Of a stretch of DNA of 64,000 nt, positions 13,101 to 28,100 are shown piece after piece. Numbering within the stretch: position 1 is the first letter of the stretch; each line of letters starts with the position of its first letter. The notes under the pieces are model-generated. The model ran no database searches. It was not told where the DNA came from and saw only the letters and a program-made list of their open reading frames with translations. The position numbers and the translations under genes were made by a program. The stretch lies in assembly GCF_030035675.1 (NCBI RefSeq), contig NC_084497.1, positions 30,144,437 through 30,208,436 of the forward strand, in the 5' to 3' direction. The stretch is from Rhineura floridana. Its lineage: Eukaryota > Chordata > Lepidosauria > Squamata > Rhineuridae.

Positions 13101-16100
13101 AGTCCTACTCAGAGAAAACCTATTGAAATTGAAGGACCTCAGTTTGTCGTGTTCATTAATTTCAATGAGTCTACTTGTGACATTGGATACAACCCTTTTC
13201 CTGCAATTTTATGGTGCTCTTTTGCTCACACACACACAAATCAGTGGCAGGCTACAATATTTTTAAAATGTAACTACACCCCCTCCAAAAAAAATGCACA
13301 ACTTAACAGAGAGCAAGGTGGTCCCCTTCAAATTACAGAAGTAAAACCATAGAAAGCCCTCTATTTTTCTCCTCTTCCCTGACATTCAAAAACAGCTGGT
13401 GCTCTTGTGCCATAAAACATACACTAGCCTGAAAAATGGAAATTGTCTATTGTAGCCAGAATGAATTATGGTCTTGAAGGCCTAGCCTCAGGCAGCAGAA
13501 AGGCTGCTTTGGGCTGGCAATCTCCATGTGCCAGAATCGTTCTGTCTTGGGAGTTTCTGGAGGTAAATATATGCCAAGTAGATACTGGTGTTCACCGGGC
13601 GATATTTCCGGGTTCCTAGCTTACTGCTGGAGTATGTGTCGTTGCAGCCTCTTAGTGCTAGAGGGGATGTAATATTTGGGGGTGGGGCTAATTTTTGTCT
13701 TAGCTGTTGAACGTTGGACCACGGAGATCGCAGCCAGGCCAGAGGCGAGAGCCCAGGAAGATCATCACGGTTTGCGTCAAAGAGGACGTCCACCTGAAAA
13801 AAGCTGAGAATGCCTGGAGGCCAAGCCTAAAGCGTGAGACGCAAGCAGAGGACCCCGAGAACATCAAGACCCAGGTGAGGCCAGAAGAGAGGCCCCTTGG
13901 CTGGCCAGCCCAGATGCCGGCCCTTCTGGCCTTTTTAAAGCCCACCCTTTGCTGAAGCATAATTTGCATGGCTCAGGAGGATACCAGACAACCTACTACC
14001 TCCTTGGACAAGCATTTTTTCTCTGTGTTCTTCACTTGATGATTTCTGTTGTTACTTGAAAAGTAGGTGGGGATTCCACAGAGTATGCACAGGCTTCCTC
14101 TGAAGAATATGTTTGTGTTCTGAGCTGCTGCTGCTGTGCAGGGGAGGGGAGGGGAGGGGGTGTCTCCCAGCTTCTGCTGCTCTGGAGTCCACTTGTTTCA
14201 ACACTGCTATGTCTGAACTTTGCCTGCCTGCCTGTCCTGCCTTCTATCCTGGAATGGCTACTTACATGGCTTGAGCTGTCCACGCTGGCCTTGGGTGGTT
14301 TGGACATACTGCACGATTGAGAGCGGGCCACTTGTCTGCAGCAGTCTAAAGCACAAGTCAAAAGAAGCCGTCTTGGTCTGTTTATGCACTTTCACCATTT
14401 TGCTCTCCAAGTCTTTGTGCATTCGGGGTTTGCGCCTTACGTTTGCTTTTCTCCTCCGCTGCAGGAGCTGTTCCGCAAGGTTCGAAGCATCTTAAACAAG
14501 TTGACGCCACAGATGTTCAATCAGCTAATGAAGCAAGTGACCGATCTAACTGTGGACACGGAAGAGAGGTTGAAAGGTGTCATTGATCTGGTGTTTGAGA
14601 AAGCCATTGATGAACCCAGCTTCTCTGTGGCCTATGCAAACATGTGCAGATGTCTTGTCACGGTAAGGCTTGCGGTAGCTCCTCATGGTGGAGCTTCTGT
14701 TTTGCATGTAGCACATCCCAAGTTTGATCTGCTCTACCTGAGATCCAGGAGAGGTGCTTGCCAGTTAGAGTAGGCAGTGCTGTGCTAGATTAGACAGAGA
14801 GTCTGTTCTGGTCTAAGGCAGCTTTTGGTCTTCCCTGTGTATTACCTGGTGGTTGTTGGCAGCAGTTTTGCACGAACCCTTGACAATGCTGTATAAAGAA
14901 TTATGTACCCAAATCGGCCTAAGGTGCAGTGAGTGGTCTGGAAGCACCTGCAGCTTTGCTGAAATTAAGCAGGTGTCACGATCTCTTGGCTGGAAGAAAG
15001 ACCAGGGTAGAATTTGAAGAAGTAATATTGGGGGGGGGGAAGTAAAGTCAAATTGCCTAGGAGCATTTCTGTCCTTGAATGCAATGTTTAATGTTGTTGT
15101 AGGCATCAAACCGTAGCAGTAGGATTCTGAAGGACTCTTTGCTAATCTTGCACACATATATAACCACTTGAATCTTGGATCCAGATGCATTCAGGCTAGG
15201 TCCCAAAGCACGAAGATTAAGGGCAGAGGCAACAGAATTGAGTGAAAAATGGAACAACGGGTAGCCATTGAAATTATTTCAGAAGCAGCTCTACTTATCC
15301 CCTAAAATGAGTAGTAAATAAAATTGAGAAGGGGAATTCTTGTATAGTAAAATAAAACTTGGGTGTTGGAAGCCTAAAGACATGAAAAAAATTGTGGGAA
15401 ATACTTTGTCTTAATTGAGACATATTCTTCTGATCATTGATCAGATCAGAAAGCTGATCAGAAAGCTTGATGTGTTCACTTACCCAGCACTTGATAGTTA
15501 AGGCCCATCATGCTTCGCAAACTCTGTTTTCCCTCGCAACAAGCCTGTGAGACAGCTGATTGTTGCCCCATTTTACAGACTGAGGAGTTAAGGTCAAAAG
15601 AGTACCTTGTCCCGCAGCTGTCCAGTAGCCGGGTGGTGTGGGATTAGAATCCAGGTCTCTCCAGTACTCCTGCAGTTGGTCCATGAAAGATGAGGGCCAA
15701 GTGGGTAGGACTGAAGTCCTCTTGCACAGAGTTATTGGTCTCAAGGGAACTGGTAAATGACAGCTGTGTGGTTCGTGGGGCCCTTTGCACTGTTCAAATC
15801 AGCAGGTGAGTCGTAATTCCAGAATCTTAAGAATACAAAACAATTTACTGAAAAAGGACACTGTTCAGAGAGAGCTAGAAAAAAATAATGCAATGAGTTT
15901 GAATGTCTCGTCTGTCCCTTGCAAAAGAATCTGAGTGACTGGCAATAGACCAGCTTGTCACCTGCTGCCTTTTCGCCAGGAGCAGATTTTGAGGCCAGGG
16001 TGAAAAGGGGTTTTGTTGAGGGAGGTTGAAAATGGTGCAAATGCAGATTACAGTTGAGTGATAAGAGCGCCCTGTTCTGTATGTGTTGTGTTCACCTTCC

Positions 16101-19100
16101 TCCCCCTTGTGCTTTTTGGCTCGTGTCGTACGCAGCTGAAAGTGCCCATGGCAGATAAGCCCGGAAGCACTGTCAACTTCCGGAAGCTGCTCCTGAACCG
16201 TTGCCAGAAGGAATTTGAGAAGGACAAAGCTGACGATGACGTCTTTGAGAAGAAACAGAAAGAACTGGAAGCCGCCACCACGGTGAGTTTCCAGGAGAGC
16301 TCCTGTCTGAGCGGCCTCTCCGTGCCTGCTCCTGGGAGTGGAGAGTTCTGGGAGCTGAGGCCACGGCCATGGGATGTGGAGAGGCCCCGGGGGTGTTTGG
16401 TGCTGGTGCCGCTGGGTGGAGAGGGGGTGGTTGTGGAGGCTTCCTCGGGCCCATCCTCCCTCACATTCCCTTCTTTGCATTCCAGCCGGAGGAGAGGACC
16501 CGGCTTCACGATGAGCTGGAGGAGGCCAAGGACAAGGCCCGGCGGCGGTCAATCGGGAACATCAAGTTCATTGGGGAGCTCTTCAAGCTGAAGATGTTGA
16601 CGGAGGCCATCATGCACGACTGCGTGGTGAAGCTCTTGAAGAACCATGACGAGGAGTCCTTGGAGTGCCTGTGCCGCCTGCTGACCACCATCGGAAAAGA
16701 CTTGGACTTTGAGAAAGCCAAGGTTAGAGAACCTGGCACCTACACTGAAGCTTTTTGCTGCAGACTTTTCTGTGGGCTGCTAAGTTGCCTCCAGGCTTTC
16801 CCCCATAAAACAGGCTTGTTTTGTGGAAGTGTGTGTTGCTTTGCCCCCTATGTCGTTGATGAAGAGCGAGCACCCAATTAATTTTGTTGTGAAAGGAGTG
16901 CGAGTGTTCTGAAAGTAAATCATTGAGTTTGACCTCCTGTATCAGCCCCAGCCGTATCAGAACCACCTGTGATTAGTCAGCAAAGAGATCTGGGAAAGAG
17001 GGGGGCATCATGGCAGAAACCCCAGTGAAGACATCGGCATGATGCGCAGTGGCAGTGAAAAATCCCACGCTGGGGGGCAGCGGGGGGGGGTGTTATTAGG
17101 GAAAGCAGCTGGAAATAAAACTTACAATGGGAATGTCTTGTATATAATTCTAGGGTGCGGCCACATTCCATTCTGGTTGCCCTATCTCAAAAAAGGATTT
17201 GTAGTCCAGGACAGAGTTAAGGAAAGGGCATCAGAATGATCAGAGGGAGGTTTAGAGCCTCCTGGTCCCAAATGTTTGGGCCTTTTTTATTTTAGACCAC
17301 AGGTTGCTAACCCCTCATTCTGGATTCAGATTCAGCCCCCCAGCCAATGTTTCTGGTTCCTGAAGGACTCATTGATTTGGGCAGCAGCAAAGTAAAAAAT
17401 GAAAATAGACACAGCACCTGGGCGGGAGGAGCCCATTGCCCTTATGGGGATGCAAGTAATTCCTCCCATGGTCATCAGAGGGGCGGTTTGAGGAGTAGAG
17501 AGGGGCAGTAGTCTCCCCTCCTCGGCTGATCTGCACCAATCCACTGAAGATGGGAAGCTGTGTCCTTGGTCTGTACACCTGTGAGAAAGTGTGCGGCTAC
17601 TAGCCATGATCACTAAATGGAGCCTCCATATTTAGCGGCAGTGTACCCCTGAAAAAATGGCTAGTGACCAGCAGTGACGCTGCATTCACGTCCTGCTTAT
17701 GAGCAAGAATCACCTGGCTGGTCACTGTAGATAGCAGGATACTGGCTAGTGGGCATTTGGCCTGCCATTCCGTTCTGACTGAAAGGGGTTGCCTTTTAGG
17801 GAGGGCCGTGTGCCTGCTTTCCATGCAGAAACTCCCGGGCTCAATCCCAGACAACTCTCAGTTGAGCTACCATGAAACTCTTCTGTGAAACCCTGGAGAG
17901 CTGTTTACTACTCAGAATAGACAAAGCTGAGCTAGATGGTCAGTCTATGATAAGGCCGGGCTGGGAAACCTCAAGTGCAGGGGCTGACGGCAGCTCTCCA
18001 GGCATTCTGATCCAGCCCTTGGGACTCTCCAAGCCCACACCCCTTACTGGCCGTGCTTCATACCCTCCTTGATGATGGATTTGTCCTTAAACTGTGTTGA
18101 TGGAGGTGTGTGTGTCTGTGGGGGGGAACTGCTGACTTTGGCACAGCTAGAATGAGCCGACTACGTGAAGATCAGAGTCAGACTTGCTGCTCCAGCTGCC
18201 TTTGGCTCTGGCCCCACTGGCACGTGGCCCCTGAAAGGCTCCCCAGGAGAGGCTGGAAAGGGGTCACCCCACCCCGCCGTAAGGCAGCTTCCTCTGAAAG
18301 ATGGTGAGAGCCTCTGTGTTTCCTTCAGCCTCGCATGGACCAGTATTTCAATCAAATGGAGAAGATAGTAAAAGAGAGAAAAACCTCTTCTAGAATCCGG
18401 TTCATGCTTCAAGATGTCATAGATCTTAGGCAGGTACGTGTCTGGTGAGGGAGGCAAAGTAAAGTGGTGGCAAGAGAAGGGTGGGCCTGACTCTGGCTCT
18501 TAGTCTTGCCTTGAAAGCGGCTCTTGCTTTTTAAAAGGGCCGTGTAGTTGCCGGCTCCCTCCTGTATTTATGGGTTCCTGTCTTGTACTTGGCTTGTGCC
18601 CATTTCCTCTGCCTGGCCATGGTTACTCCACAGTGCCTGTGGGGCTGGAAGAGAAGGGGGGCTGCCTCATCCTTCCTTGTCCTCTGCAGTGTAATTGGGT
18701 CTCACGGAGGGCAGACCAAGGCCCCAAGACGATAGAGCAGATTCATAAAGAAGCAAAAATCGAGGAGCAGGAGGAGCAGCGGAAAGTCCAGCAACTGATG
18801 ACCAAAGAGAAGAGACGGCCCGGTGAGTCCCCTGAGCAAAGGGTGCGAGGGGAAGCAGCATCTGTGGGGCCCATTGTTCCTGGAGGGTCTGGGGAGCCTC
18901 GCCTGCTGTGTCTGGGTTCTAGAGTGCGCTTTCCAGGTTGGAGGCCTGTTTCTCTCTGTGTGCCTCAGCGCACCTTGTTGAGCACCGGCAGGTGTAGCAG
19001 GGAGCCACCTCCAGCCGTGTGCGCCACTCGGGTCTTTTTGTACATGATAACATCTATGGATATGTGGATCACTGCACAAAATAGGCAGGAGGTGATGTTG

Positions 19101-22100
19101 CGCAAATGCATTTTTCGAAAGAATAGCTGCTGAAGGGCAGAAATGCACATTGAAAGTCACCCCAAGGTAGAGGGGGGGGGACACAACACAGCAGCCTCAG
19201 TAACGAAAGGCTGTCAGGCTTAGGTTCACACCTAAAAACTTCCAGAACGTTTTAGCTGTCGTATCACAGATGATAAAAGATGACTTGTTCTTTATTTTGC
19301 AGGTGTCCAGAGGGTGGAGGAGGGCGGCTGGAACACGGTGCAGGGGGCAAAAAATAGTCGTGTGCTGGACCCCACCAAGTTCCTTAAAATCACCAAGGTA
19401 TGTGAGTGGCTGGCAGCTTGTCCGAGAGCAAAATGCTTCCTTCATTTGAGTTGGTTTGTCCCCTGCCATGTGCTTCACCTTCTGCACCATCATCCTTCCC
19501 CAATGCTTTGCACTACAACTCCCATCAGCTCCAGCATCATAAGACCAAGACGGCTGGGGCTGATGGGAGTTGTAGTCCAAACAGCTGGAGGGCACCAGCT
19601 TGGGGAAAGCTACTCTACATACTTTATTTTGCATCTTAGTTTCTCCGACTCCCTCACCCTCCAAGGAGGCCTACTTGTCCCTCAGTGACTCTGGGGGTTT
19701 GGCACTGGGAGCTGAGAGAGCGAGGGTGGCAAAATTGGGGTGGGGGGCGCTCTTCTGTGCGAAGGAAAGAGTGGCTTCAGTCACCAGGTTCTCCCACGAT
19801 TTGTGCTCCTGTGTGTCTTGCAGTCCACCATAGATGAGAAGATCCAGCTTGTGCCTAAAGCCCAGTTGGGCAGCTGGGGGAAAGGCAGCAGTGGTGGAGC
19901 CAAGGCCAGCGAGATTGGTAAGTGTGAAGTTCTGGCTGCTGCCACTCCGGGAGGGTGTCTCCTGGGTCACCTCTCCTTTTGTGGAATTCGTAGTCTTGGG
20001 TTACTTCCCATGCAAGTTCCATGCTCTTTAAAAGGAAAAAAAAGTCAGCGTCTTCCACCAGAGGAATTCAGATTATGGATCAAACCAGGGTTGGATGGGA
20101 TTCTGTGATCTGGGTAGATTTGAATGTATTTTTTTTTCTTGCATACATTTCTGCTTCTGCAGTGAAACCGGGAAGGCACTTAAAGCACCCCCCAAACTGA
20201 AAATTTGATTCATCCTTCCTTCTGTCTTCTGAGATACCGCCAGATGTTGCCCATGCCCTCGCTTTTTTATTTTTGAGATTCCTGCACAGCTGGATTCTGC
20301 ACTTAACGCCACGTTCTGTACTTGCTTGGGATTGTGGAGTACATGCGGCACTCTTGCAGTCTTGCTTGATTTAAGTGCACTTGTTGGCACTCTTCCTGGC
20401 TTTATGTCTCTCATGGCAGACTCCCAAGAGTTTGTGTTTTTACATTTTTTAAAATTACTTCTATCTTACTTTCTATTTATCACGGATAATTCAAATTTGT
20501 TTATAAATTTAAAAAATAAAAACACTAAAAAGTGGTGAATAAATGCAAAATACACAACAGCAGCAAGAAAATAAAAATACAAGCTGCTTCTTAGAAGGAG
20601 AAAAAAGCCACAGTGGTCTACAACAGACCACACTACAGCCAGGAACAGATCAAGATCTAAGAATGCAGAATCCAGCTAGCCAATTGTTTGGAGCTTGAAA
20701 TAGCGCAGTGTCAGGGCTTGGTGAAACTGTCTCAGGAGTGCATAACAACTCTGGCACCGCTACTGGAAAGCCTTCATTCAGTAGTGGTGCCTGGGATAAG
20801 ATCTCAGAGCAAAGAGAAGGAGGTGATCCTTGAGACACCCAGGCCATTAAGGGCTTTTGTAGCTCTGACCATGTCTCCAAAACTCAGGCTCAATATAAAC
20901 TTTGTCTGTTCTGAAGGATGAAAGATTCCCACCTGCCAGAATGGCATCTGCTCACCACGGTTACGTAGCATTTTTGGGCTCTGACAGGTGCATTTCCTGG
21001 AACTCTTGAGACAGCTGTCACTCTCCCCAACATCCTCTTGCAGATTCCTTACGACCAAGTGCCACTAGTTTGAACCGATTCTCTGCACTGCAGCCTCCCG
21101 TATCGTCCGTGTCTGCCTCAGCCACATCCACAGAGTTGGACTCTCGCAGGGCCTTAACTAGGTAAATCTTGGGCAGCCCACTGCTGCTGCTTCCCCCATT
21201 TGCATGTGTGTGTGTTTTTTTTTTAATTAATTGCCTCACAGGAGGTGCTCAATGAGTGGTCTTAACCTTCCCGACTGATTAAGCTAAATTTGTGGATCCT
21301 CAGTGCCTGCGTATACGTATGAGTTACCAGCTCAAGCGCTTGGGGACCATCCATGTGATGTAATTGTGTAGTGTTAAGAGCAAGGAGCTAATTGCCTTTC
21401 TGATAAAGCTCTTTCTGTTTGTAGCACTTGGTACCTGTGTTTTCTGTCACTTGGAAACTCAGCAGTGTGTGTGTACACATGCTCATGCTAATTGGCATAG
21501 AGCTGAGCGGGGGATGTGAGAGAGTGAGAAATATTGCTGTGAAGTGTCTTTCCTCCCGCAGTCGGGGCAGCACAGGCCGGGAGAAGAACGACAAGCTGCT
21601 CCCCTCTTCGGCTTCCCGTCCAAACATCTTCTTGCGGGTCAGCAGCAGCAAAGAGCAGCTCTTGGACAACCAAGCACAGGAGGATCAGCGGAGGGAGATG
21701 CTGGAGGCCGTCAAGCAGTTAACAGGGGGCCTGGAAGCTGACCGAACCAGCACTGAGGCAGAGAGGAACAAAGCCAAGGAAACAGGTGAGCTTTTCCCCC
21801 CCTCCAAGCCAGGGCTTGTGAGCTCTGGGGCGCCCTTGCTGCTGGCTGCGCAGAAACATTTTATGGGTGGCTTGTTTGGCGCTGGTTTGTGCCCTTTGGA
21901 GCTCGTAGCTCCTGTGCATCATTTCACCCCCATTCATCTGAGTTGCCTCTTGTGAGGCAAAACGCTGGTGTTCCAGCGTAGGATGTTCTCCTTGGAATAG
22001 AGCACCCCAGCATTCAAGTGTGCCTAGCTGCTTGTTGGGCTTACAAATGATGGCAGGGCACAACAAAAGTGGAATTGTGTAGGCAAGAAAGCCTTTCTGG

Positions 22101-25100
22101 CTTGGGGGAGACTCAGGTGATCATTCATACCCCAATGCAATGGAGAAAGCTTCTATGACTCCTGTCTGTTTCTGTCTCTGCCCTCCCCCTTTCAACTGTC
22201 TTAACAGCCAAGTCTGAAATTTCCACATCCCCTGCCCAAGAAAAGCCTGCGTTGTCAGAAGAAGAAATAGAGAGAAAGTGCAAATCTATCATTGATGAAT
22301 TTTTGCACATTAACGATTATAAGGTAAGGAGAGCTGCCGCCCATTGTGCAGATGAGTGTTGCCATTTTCCCTCTGGGGTCGAAGTGTTTGAACTCCACCT
22401 TCTCTGAGGTCTGGCTTTGTGGCAGATATACCAGATCTTGCGGTATCAGCACAGAGAGCAAGAAAGGCCTTTCCTAAGTGCAGCTTGCTGGAGGTTAGCT
22501 GGGGAGGTTTTGCACGGAAAATCTGTCTCTTTGCCCTAGCGCTGTATGCACAGACAACAGACAACCCAACACTGGTACACTCCTCCTCTTTGTGTTGTCT
22601 GAACAGGAAGCGATGCAGTGCGTGGAGGAGTTGAGCGTTCCGGGGATGCTGCCTGTGTTTGTGCAAGTGGGAGTGGAATCCACCCTTGAGAGGAGTCAGA
22701 TCACCAGAGACCACATGGGCCAGTTGCTATATCAGCTGGTGCAGTCGGAGACACTAAGCAAGCAGGACTTCTTCAAGGGGTTGGTAGTCTGCCAGGGAAA
22801 GACGCAAGATCTCTGGGTATTTTTTCTTTCTTTCATGGGTGCTAATAACAGACTCTTAACATTTGGGCTGAATACAGACAGTGCCCAACCGTCTCCCAGA
22901 TGGGATGCGCTTTGAACGACTTGCTTTCTTCCTTAGATTTGCAGATACCTTGGAGATGGCAGACGATATGGCTATTGATATCCCTCACATCTGGTTATAC
23001 CTGGCTGAATTGGTGACACCCATATTGAAAGAAGGAGGAATCTCTATGAGAGAACTTCTTACGTAAGCAGCACTCTTTCTCCATCAGCTGTGGGGTGATG
23101 CTTGTACTAGCTGCTGTTGGAACTCCTTCAGTCGATGATTCAAGAGAGCCACAGTCTGCTGCAGGGGTCTGTGGCAGGCCTGCTCTTCCTTGCAAGCTGT
23201 CTTAATGTTCCTGCCATTAGGCCAGGGATGGGGAACCTTTTTCTGCCATGGGCCAGATCTAGATCCGCCCAACCCCTTGCAGTCCAAATATGAGAGGTGG
23301 GCGTGGTTCACCATCTTTCAATCACAAAGACTTCAGGGGATGAGCTTCCCCAGAAGCGCACTCCAGAATCATGAAAGGATTAGCGTTTAATCTCCTGAAA
23401 CTGAGTTCTTTCCTCTCCATCTTAGAAGGGGTTTCAGTGCAAACCCCTTTGTTGACCTGGAGCAAGGTGCGTGCCCCCAGCCCAGCTGTTGGGCACGGGG
23501 AGCAGAATGTGCCTTGCTGTAGCAAAGGGATGCATGGAGTTCATTTTAACAGCCCAATTGTTCCTTTGGAGCCATGCTAGTACTGGCCCCACACCTGACA
23601 TAACGTATGATCTCAGGTGAGGAGCAGGTAAGCATAGTTGGCCAGGAGGAGCTGGGTGGATCGGATTGAATGGCTGGCAGGCCGGAGGCTCCCCACCCCT
23701 GCCTTAAGGACTGAACTGGGAAGAGGAGGGCAGCTCCCAAACCTCACCTGCCTTTTACTCTCTGCAGCCCTGGTAGCAAGTTTTTTTTATGTGGCAGAAG
23801 ATTCAGGTGGTGCTTAGCGAAGTCCAGGGCCTCACCACTTCCATGGTGGTCCTCCACAAATGTGCCAGTTGCCTGGGAGGTAGCAAAGTTTACACTTGTT
23901 TCTCTCCTGTTGCAGAGAATTTAGCAAACCCTTACTTCCTGGGGGAAGAGCTGGCGTCTTGCTTTCCGAAATCTTGCACCTTCTATGCAAACAAATGGTA
24001 AGTGTGGCAGGCCATTTGCAGATCTATCTCTCTTTTTCTGTGTGTGCGTGCGTGCGTGAAGCATGTGCGAGCTTGCGCATGTGTAAAAGGTATCTGTGGT
24101 ATAATGGGAAAGGTCCGGAAGCCTGCCTTCTGTGCCCAGGACCTCCAGGTCAGTGAGTTGCATTAATGTTTTGCCCCAAGCACTTTTGAAGTCTGCCTGG
24201 GTTGACCCCGAACAGGAACCCCACAGGGCAGCCTGTTCTGAAGGAGCTTGGAATTCAGATGCGTTCCCGGTTAATGTTTGAACCTGAGCGAGTCTCCAAA
24301 ATGTGTTTTCTCGGCCTTCAGCAAGCAGGTTTGGACCAAAGACCCTTGACTTAAGAGAGGGTGACACTTTTTCAGCCCCACGGATTGTGCTCAATCCCAT
24401 CGATTGATTCCATGGCATTGTTGTATCGAGCCATCCTGTGAAAATGTTGCATTCATTGGCTGTAATAATTCGCACCCAGCCAGAATTTTTTTTTTCCTCC
24501 AAAGAACTATCACGATGGGATCAGAGGTTGCTTCAAGCATCACTGCTGCAGCTTGTTCGGGTCTCCCTTTGACATTCCAAATTACTTTTGTGTTCTAGAG
24601 CCATAAGAAAGTGGCAGCCTTATGGAGGGAGGCTGGCCTCAGTTGGAAAGACTTCTTACCTGAAGAGGAGGATGTCCACACCTTTCTCATGGAACAGGTG
24701 AGTTGGGGGCCAGAGCAGGGCTGTGTATTTGGACCAATCTCCCCTTCATGGTGTTCTTTGGGGGGGGGGGGACTCATTCCTTTCATGTCATGTTGGAATT
24801 TCTCAGAGTCTCATTTAAGTAAAAAAAAGGATTAAGCCATTGCTTCTTTCCTTGTAACGCTTCAGAAGTTGGACTTCACAGAGACGGATAGCTCCAGTTC
24901 CTCAGAAGCACTTTCAAAGAAAGAACACTCTGCTGAAGATTTGAACAAACAGTTGGAAAAACTCATTATTGAGGACAAGGCGAACGACGAGCAGATTTTT
25001 GATTGGGTAGAGGTATAAAGTCCATGCCAACTTTTGCCAGTGCACTATAAGTCAACACATTTATTCATCCCATGTGTCACAGTTCCTGCAACCTCCCCGT

Positions 25101-28100
25101 TACTGTGAACTGCGGCCTTGGAAGAGCATCTGTTAGGAGTGGGCTCTTACATGGCTCTCCATTCTTCCAGAATCGCAGCGCTGGGTGTGTTTTCACCACA
25201 GTCACCTCTCTCCGCGTTGCTCTCCTGACCCTCACGTTGTCTGCTTTCAACAGAGTCTGGTTTAGCCCCTGGGGATTGCCTCTTGTCACCAGGACAACAT
25301 TTTGCTAACTTGAGCATAAGCTGTTTGCGAGCTTGAGCATGGCCTGGAGGGTGGGGAGAGGATGAGTTGTAGGGCTAGAGAGAGAAATCCTTGCTTTTAC
25401 AGCTGCAGAGTGAGTGTTTTGATCCATTGCACCGAGTGCCGTCCCAGAATACCTTTTTTGTGTGACTCTCCAATAGCAGACTCCACTCCTGTTGCATAAA
25501 CAGTGCAGTGGAAAGCAGGGGGTTATATATTATTTATTTATTTATTTTATTTTTATTTAATTTCTTTTATAAACCGCCCATAGCCAGTGGCTCCCTGGGC
25601 GGTGTACAACATACAATAATACAATAAGTCAGCAAAAATCACTAGATATAAAATACAAATGCACTAAATAATATTTAAGATAACTAAGACATTAGAGCAT
25701 TAAAATACATAAAAGTATATTAAAATGTATTAAAATGTCTGGGAGAATAGAAAGGTTTTAGCCTGGCGCCGAAAGGATAACAACGTAGGCGCCAGGCGTA
25801 GCTCCTCGGGGAGACTGTTCCACAATTCGGGGGCCACCACAGAAAAGGCCCTGGATCTTGTCATTACCCTCCGAGCTTCTTGATGACTCGGTACTCGGAG
25901 GAGGGCCTTAGATGTTGAACAAAGTGTACGGGTAGGTTCATAGTGGGAGAGGCGTTCCATCAGGTATTGCGGGCCCACACCATGTAAGGCTTTATAGGTG
26001 AATACCAGCACCTTGAATCTGGCCCGGAAACAAATCGGCAGCCAGTGCAAACGGGCCAGAACAGGTGTAATATGTGAGGACCGATTGGTCCTCGTCAGTA
26101 ATCTGGCTGCTGCGTTTTGCACTAGCTGCAGCTTCCGAACCGTCTTCAAGAGCAGCCCCACGTAGAGTGCATTACAGTAATCCAATCTAGAGGTCACGAG
26201 CATGAACAACTTCTCCTGCTCCTGGCAGCTCTTTGAGAGAGCTGATCCTGGTGGGAAGCAGTTTAATGAGTGAGCTCTTCGACTAAGGTGCAGTTGTGCA
26301 GTCAGTGTGCCTTTGACTTCCTGCAAATGCTCTTGATTTCAGGCAAATCTAGACGAAAGCCAGATGAGTTCACCTACATTCCTTAGAGCTTTAATGACAG
26401 CAGTTTGTAAAGCCGCTATTATAGGTGAGTAACATGCATTCAAGATTTTTAGGCATGAAGCATTTGTGTAACTGCTCTAGGTTTTTTACGTGGATTTGAA
26501 TTCCTTCCTACGGTCTCTTTTCAAGCTTTCCCTGTGGATGAAATCTGTCTCCTGAATGTGAATGGTTCCCAAATAACAATGGCACAGATATAGAGCAGTT
26601 GGAACAGGCCACATTAGTGGAGGAAGAACTTCCTTCCATCCCAGAGATCTATTTTTCTTTGGGTCCAGTCCATCTCATTTTGAATCGTATTATGGGTGGA
26701 GGAGGGGGAAATCTCCTGCCATCTAACCATTTTTACCAGTCGTTCTATATATCCTGATTTGTTTTGGTGGAAAACATCGTGCTGATTTTTCTAATAGCAG
26801 TTCTTGGTTTTGATGGGAGTGCAGAGAGACCGTGGGATTTCAGCCTATGGTTGCATGGGTTTTGGGGAGGGGGGAGGGGCTATAGTGGTGAGAGTGTTGC
26901 CTTTCTTGCTTTCCACTTTCTGTGAATGAAATCTCTTGGTGAAGCTGGCATCACTGTGTAGCTGAATGGAGATTTATTTAGTTGGGTAAACAACATGCTT
27001 GTGGCCATTTCAGAAGCTGAATAAAGCTGCAAGGAGAGAAGAGAACTTCTAATACACATGAACCTCTCTGTAAGGATTACATCTTAGGCTTGGGTTTGGC
27101 CTGTGCCCCTTCAAAGTCTTCAGGGCTCCTCCATCAAATGTAAATTCCCTGCATATAGAAAACTACCATGTCAAGGAGAAGGGTTCTAGCTTTGCTTTCA
27201 TTCTGCATTGCTAGCTTTCTGTATGCAGAGATACTGCGGGGGGGGGAATGAGGGAGCATTCCATGATGAGAGCCCCACTCCAGCAGTCTAAAGAGGTGCA
27301 GCCCAGTGAGGGTCAAGCCTACATTTTTTAGATCCAGGAGCATTTAGATATGTATTCCTGCTCCTATTTTTTTTCATGCTGAAAATTGCAGGGGAGCAGG
27401 AAGAGAGGACTATCTTTCTCTCAAAGCTCTTTCTAATTTCTGTAAGATGAGCTGCTGAAATACGCCTTTTCAATTGCATAAGAAGCCCATACTTTAAAGA
27501 GTGTTCCATTTCTTCTGCTACCATTTTCTTCCTAAATTGATCTTTTGTCTACATGCAGACAAGGTATAGACAAAACTTGCCTGCTTTCCTCTTGCTTGCC
27601 TAGCCTTTAACCAAATACTAATCTTGAGTTTCTTCTCTTTAATAGCGGACAGTTCTAGCTTGCGAGTGGACACTGCTGTTATCAAGCAGAGAGTGCCGAT
27701 CTTAGTTAAGTACCTAGACTCGGACACAGAGAAGGAACTACAAGCACTTTACGCACTACAAGCATCAATAGTAAAACTTGATCAGCCTCCTAGTAAGTGT
27801 CTTGCATGTTCTGTGGGTCTGGGTTGTCTTAAGTGTTTGGCCTCTTGAATTGGACTTGTGGGAAATGGGGCAGAAGATGCCTTGGAGCTGTACAGGGCAT
27901 TATGGCGGCCATATGTGTACCCAAAAGCCAATTCAGAACAGGATTCCTTTGTTGGCAGCACTTTGGTTCTGCTCGGTATGATGACTAACTTAGGTCTTCT
28001 CTGAGTAAAAGTGGGCTGCTGAATGTAGCCCCTAGACAGCCGCTGTCTCACCTGGAAGAGCCTCCAGAGAGCTCTCTCGGCCGTAGGTGGCAATGATACT

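Larger units (their letters stand above)
9890..13703 (+). other. EIF4G3 intron, 3.8 kb
   Basis: Contains an antisense SINE (10236-10410) and a palindromic MITE (13087-13193). I see nothing else recognisable in it. Confidence 0.55.

Noticed and set aside
15875-16552. A 225-codon minus-strand frame over EIF4G3 exons h and i
   Set aside because: Shadow of conserved MIF4G coding exons. No homology of its own.
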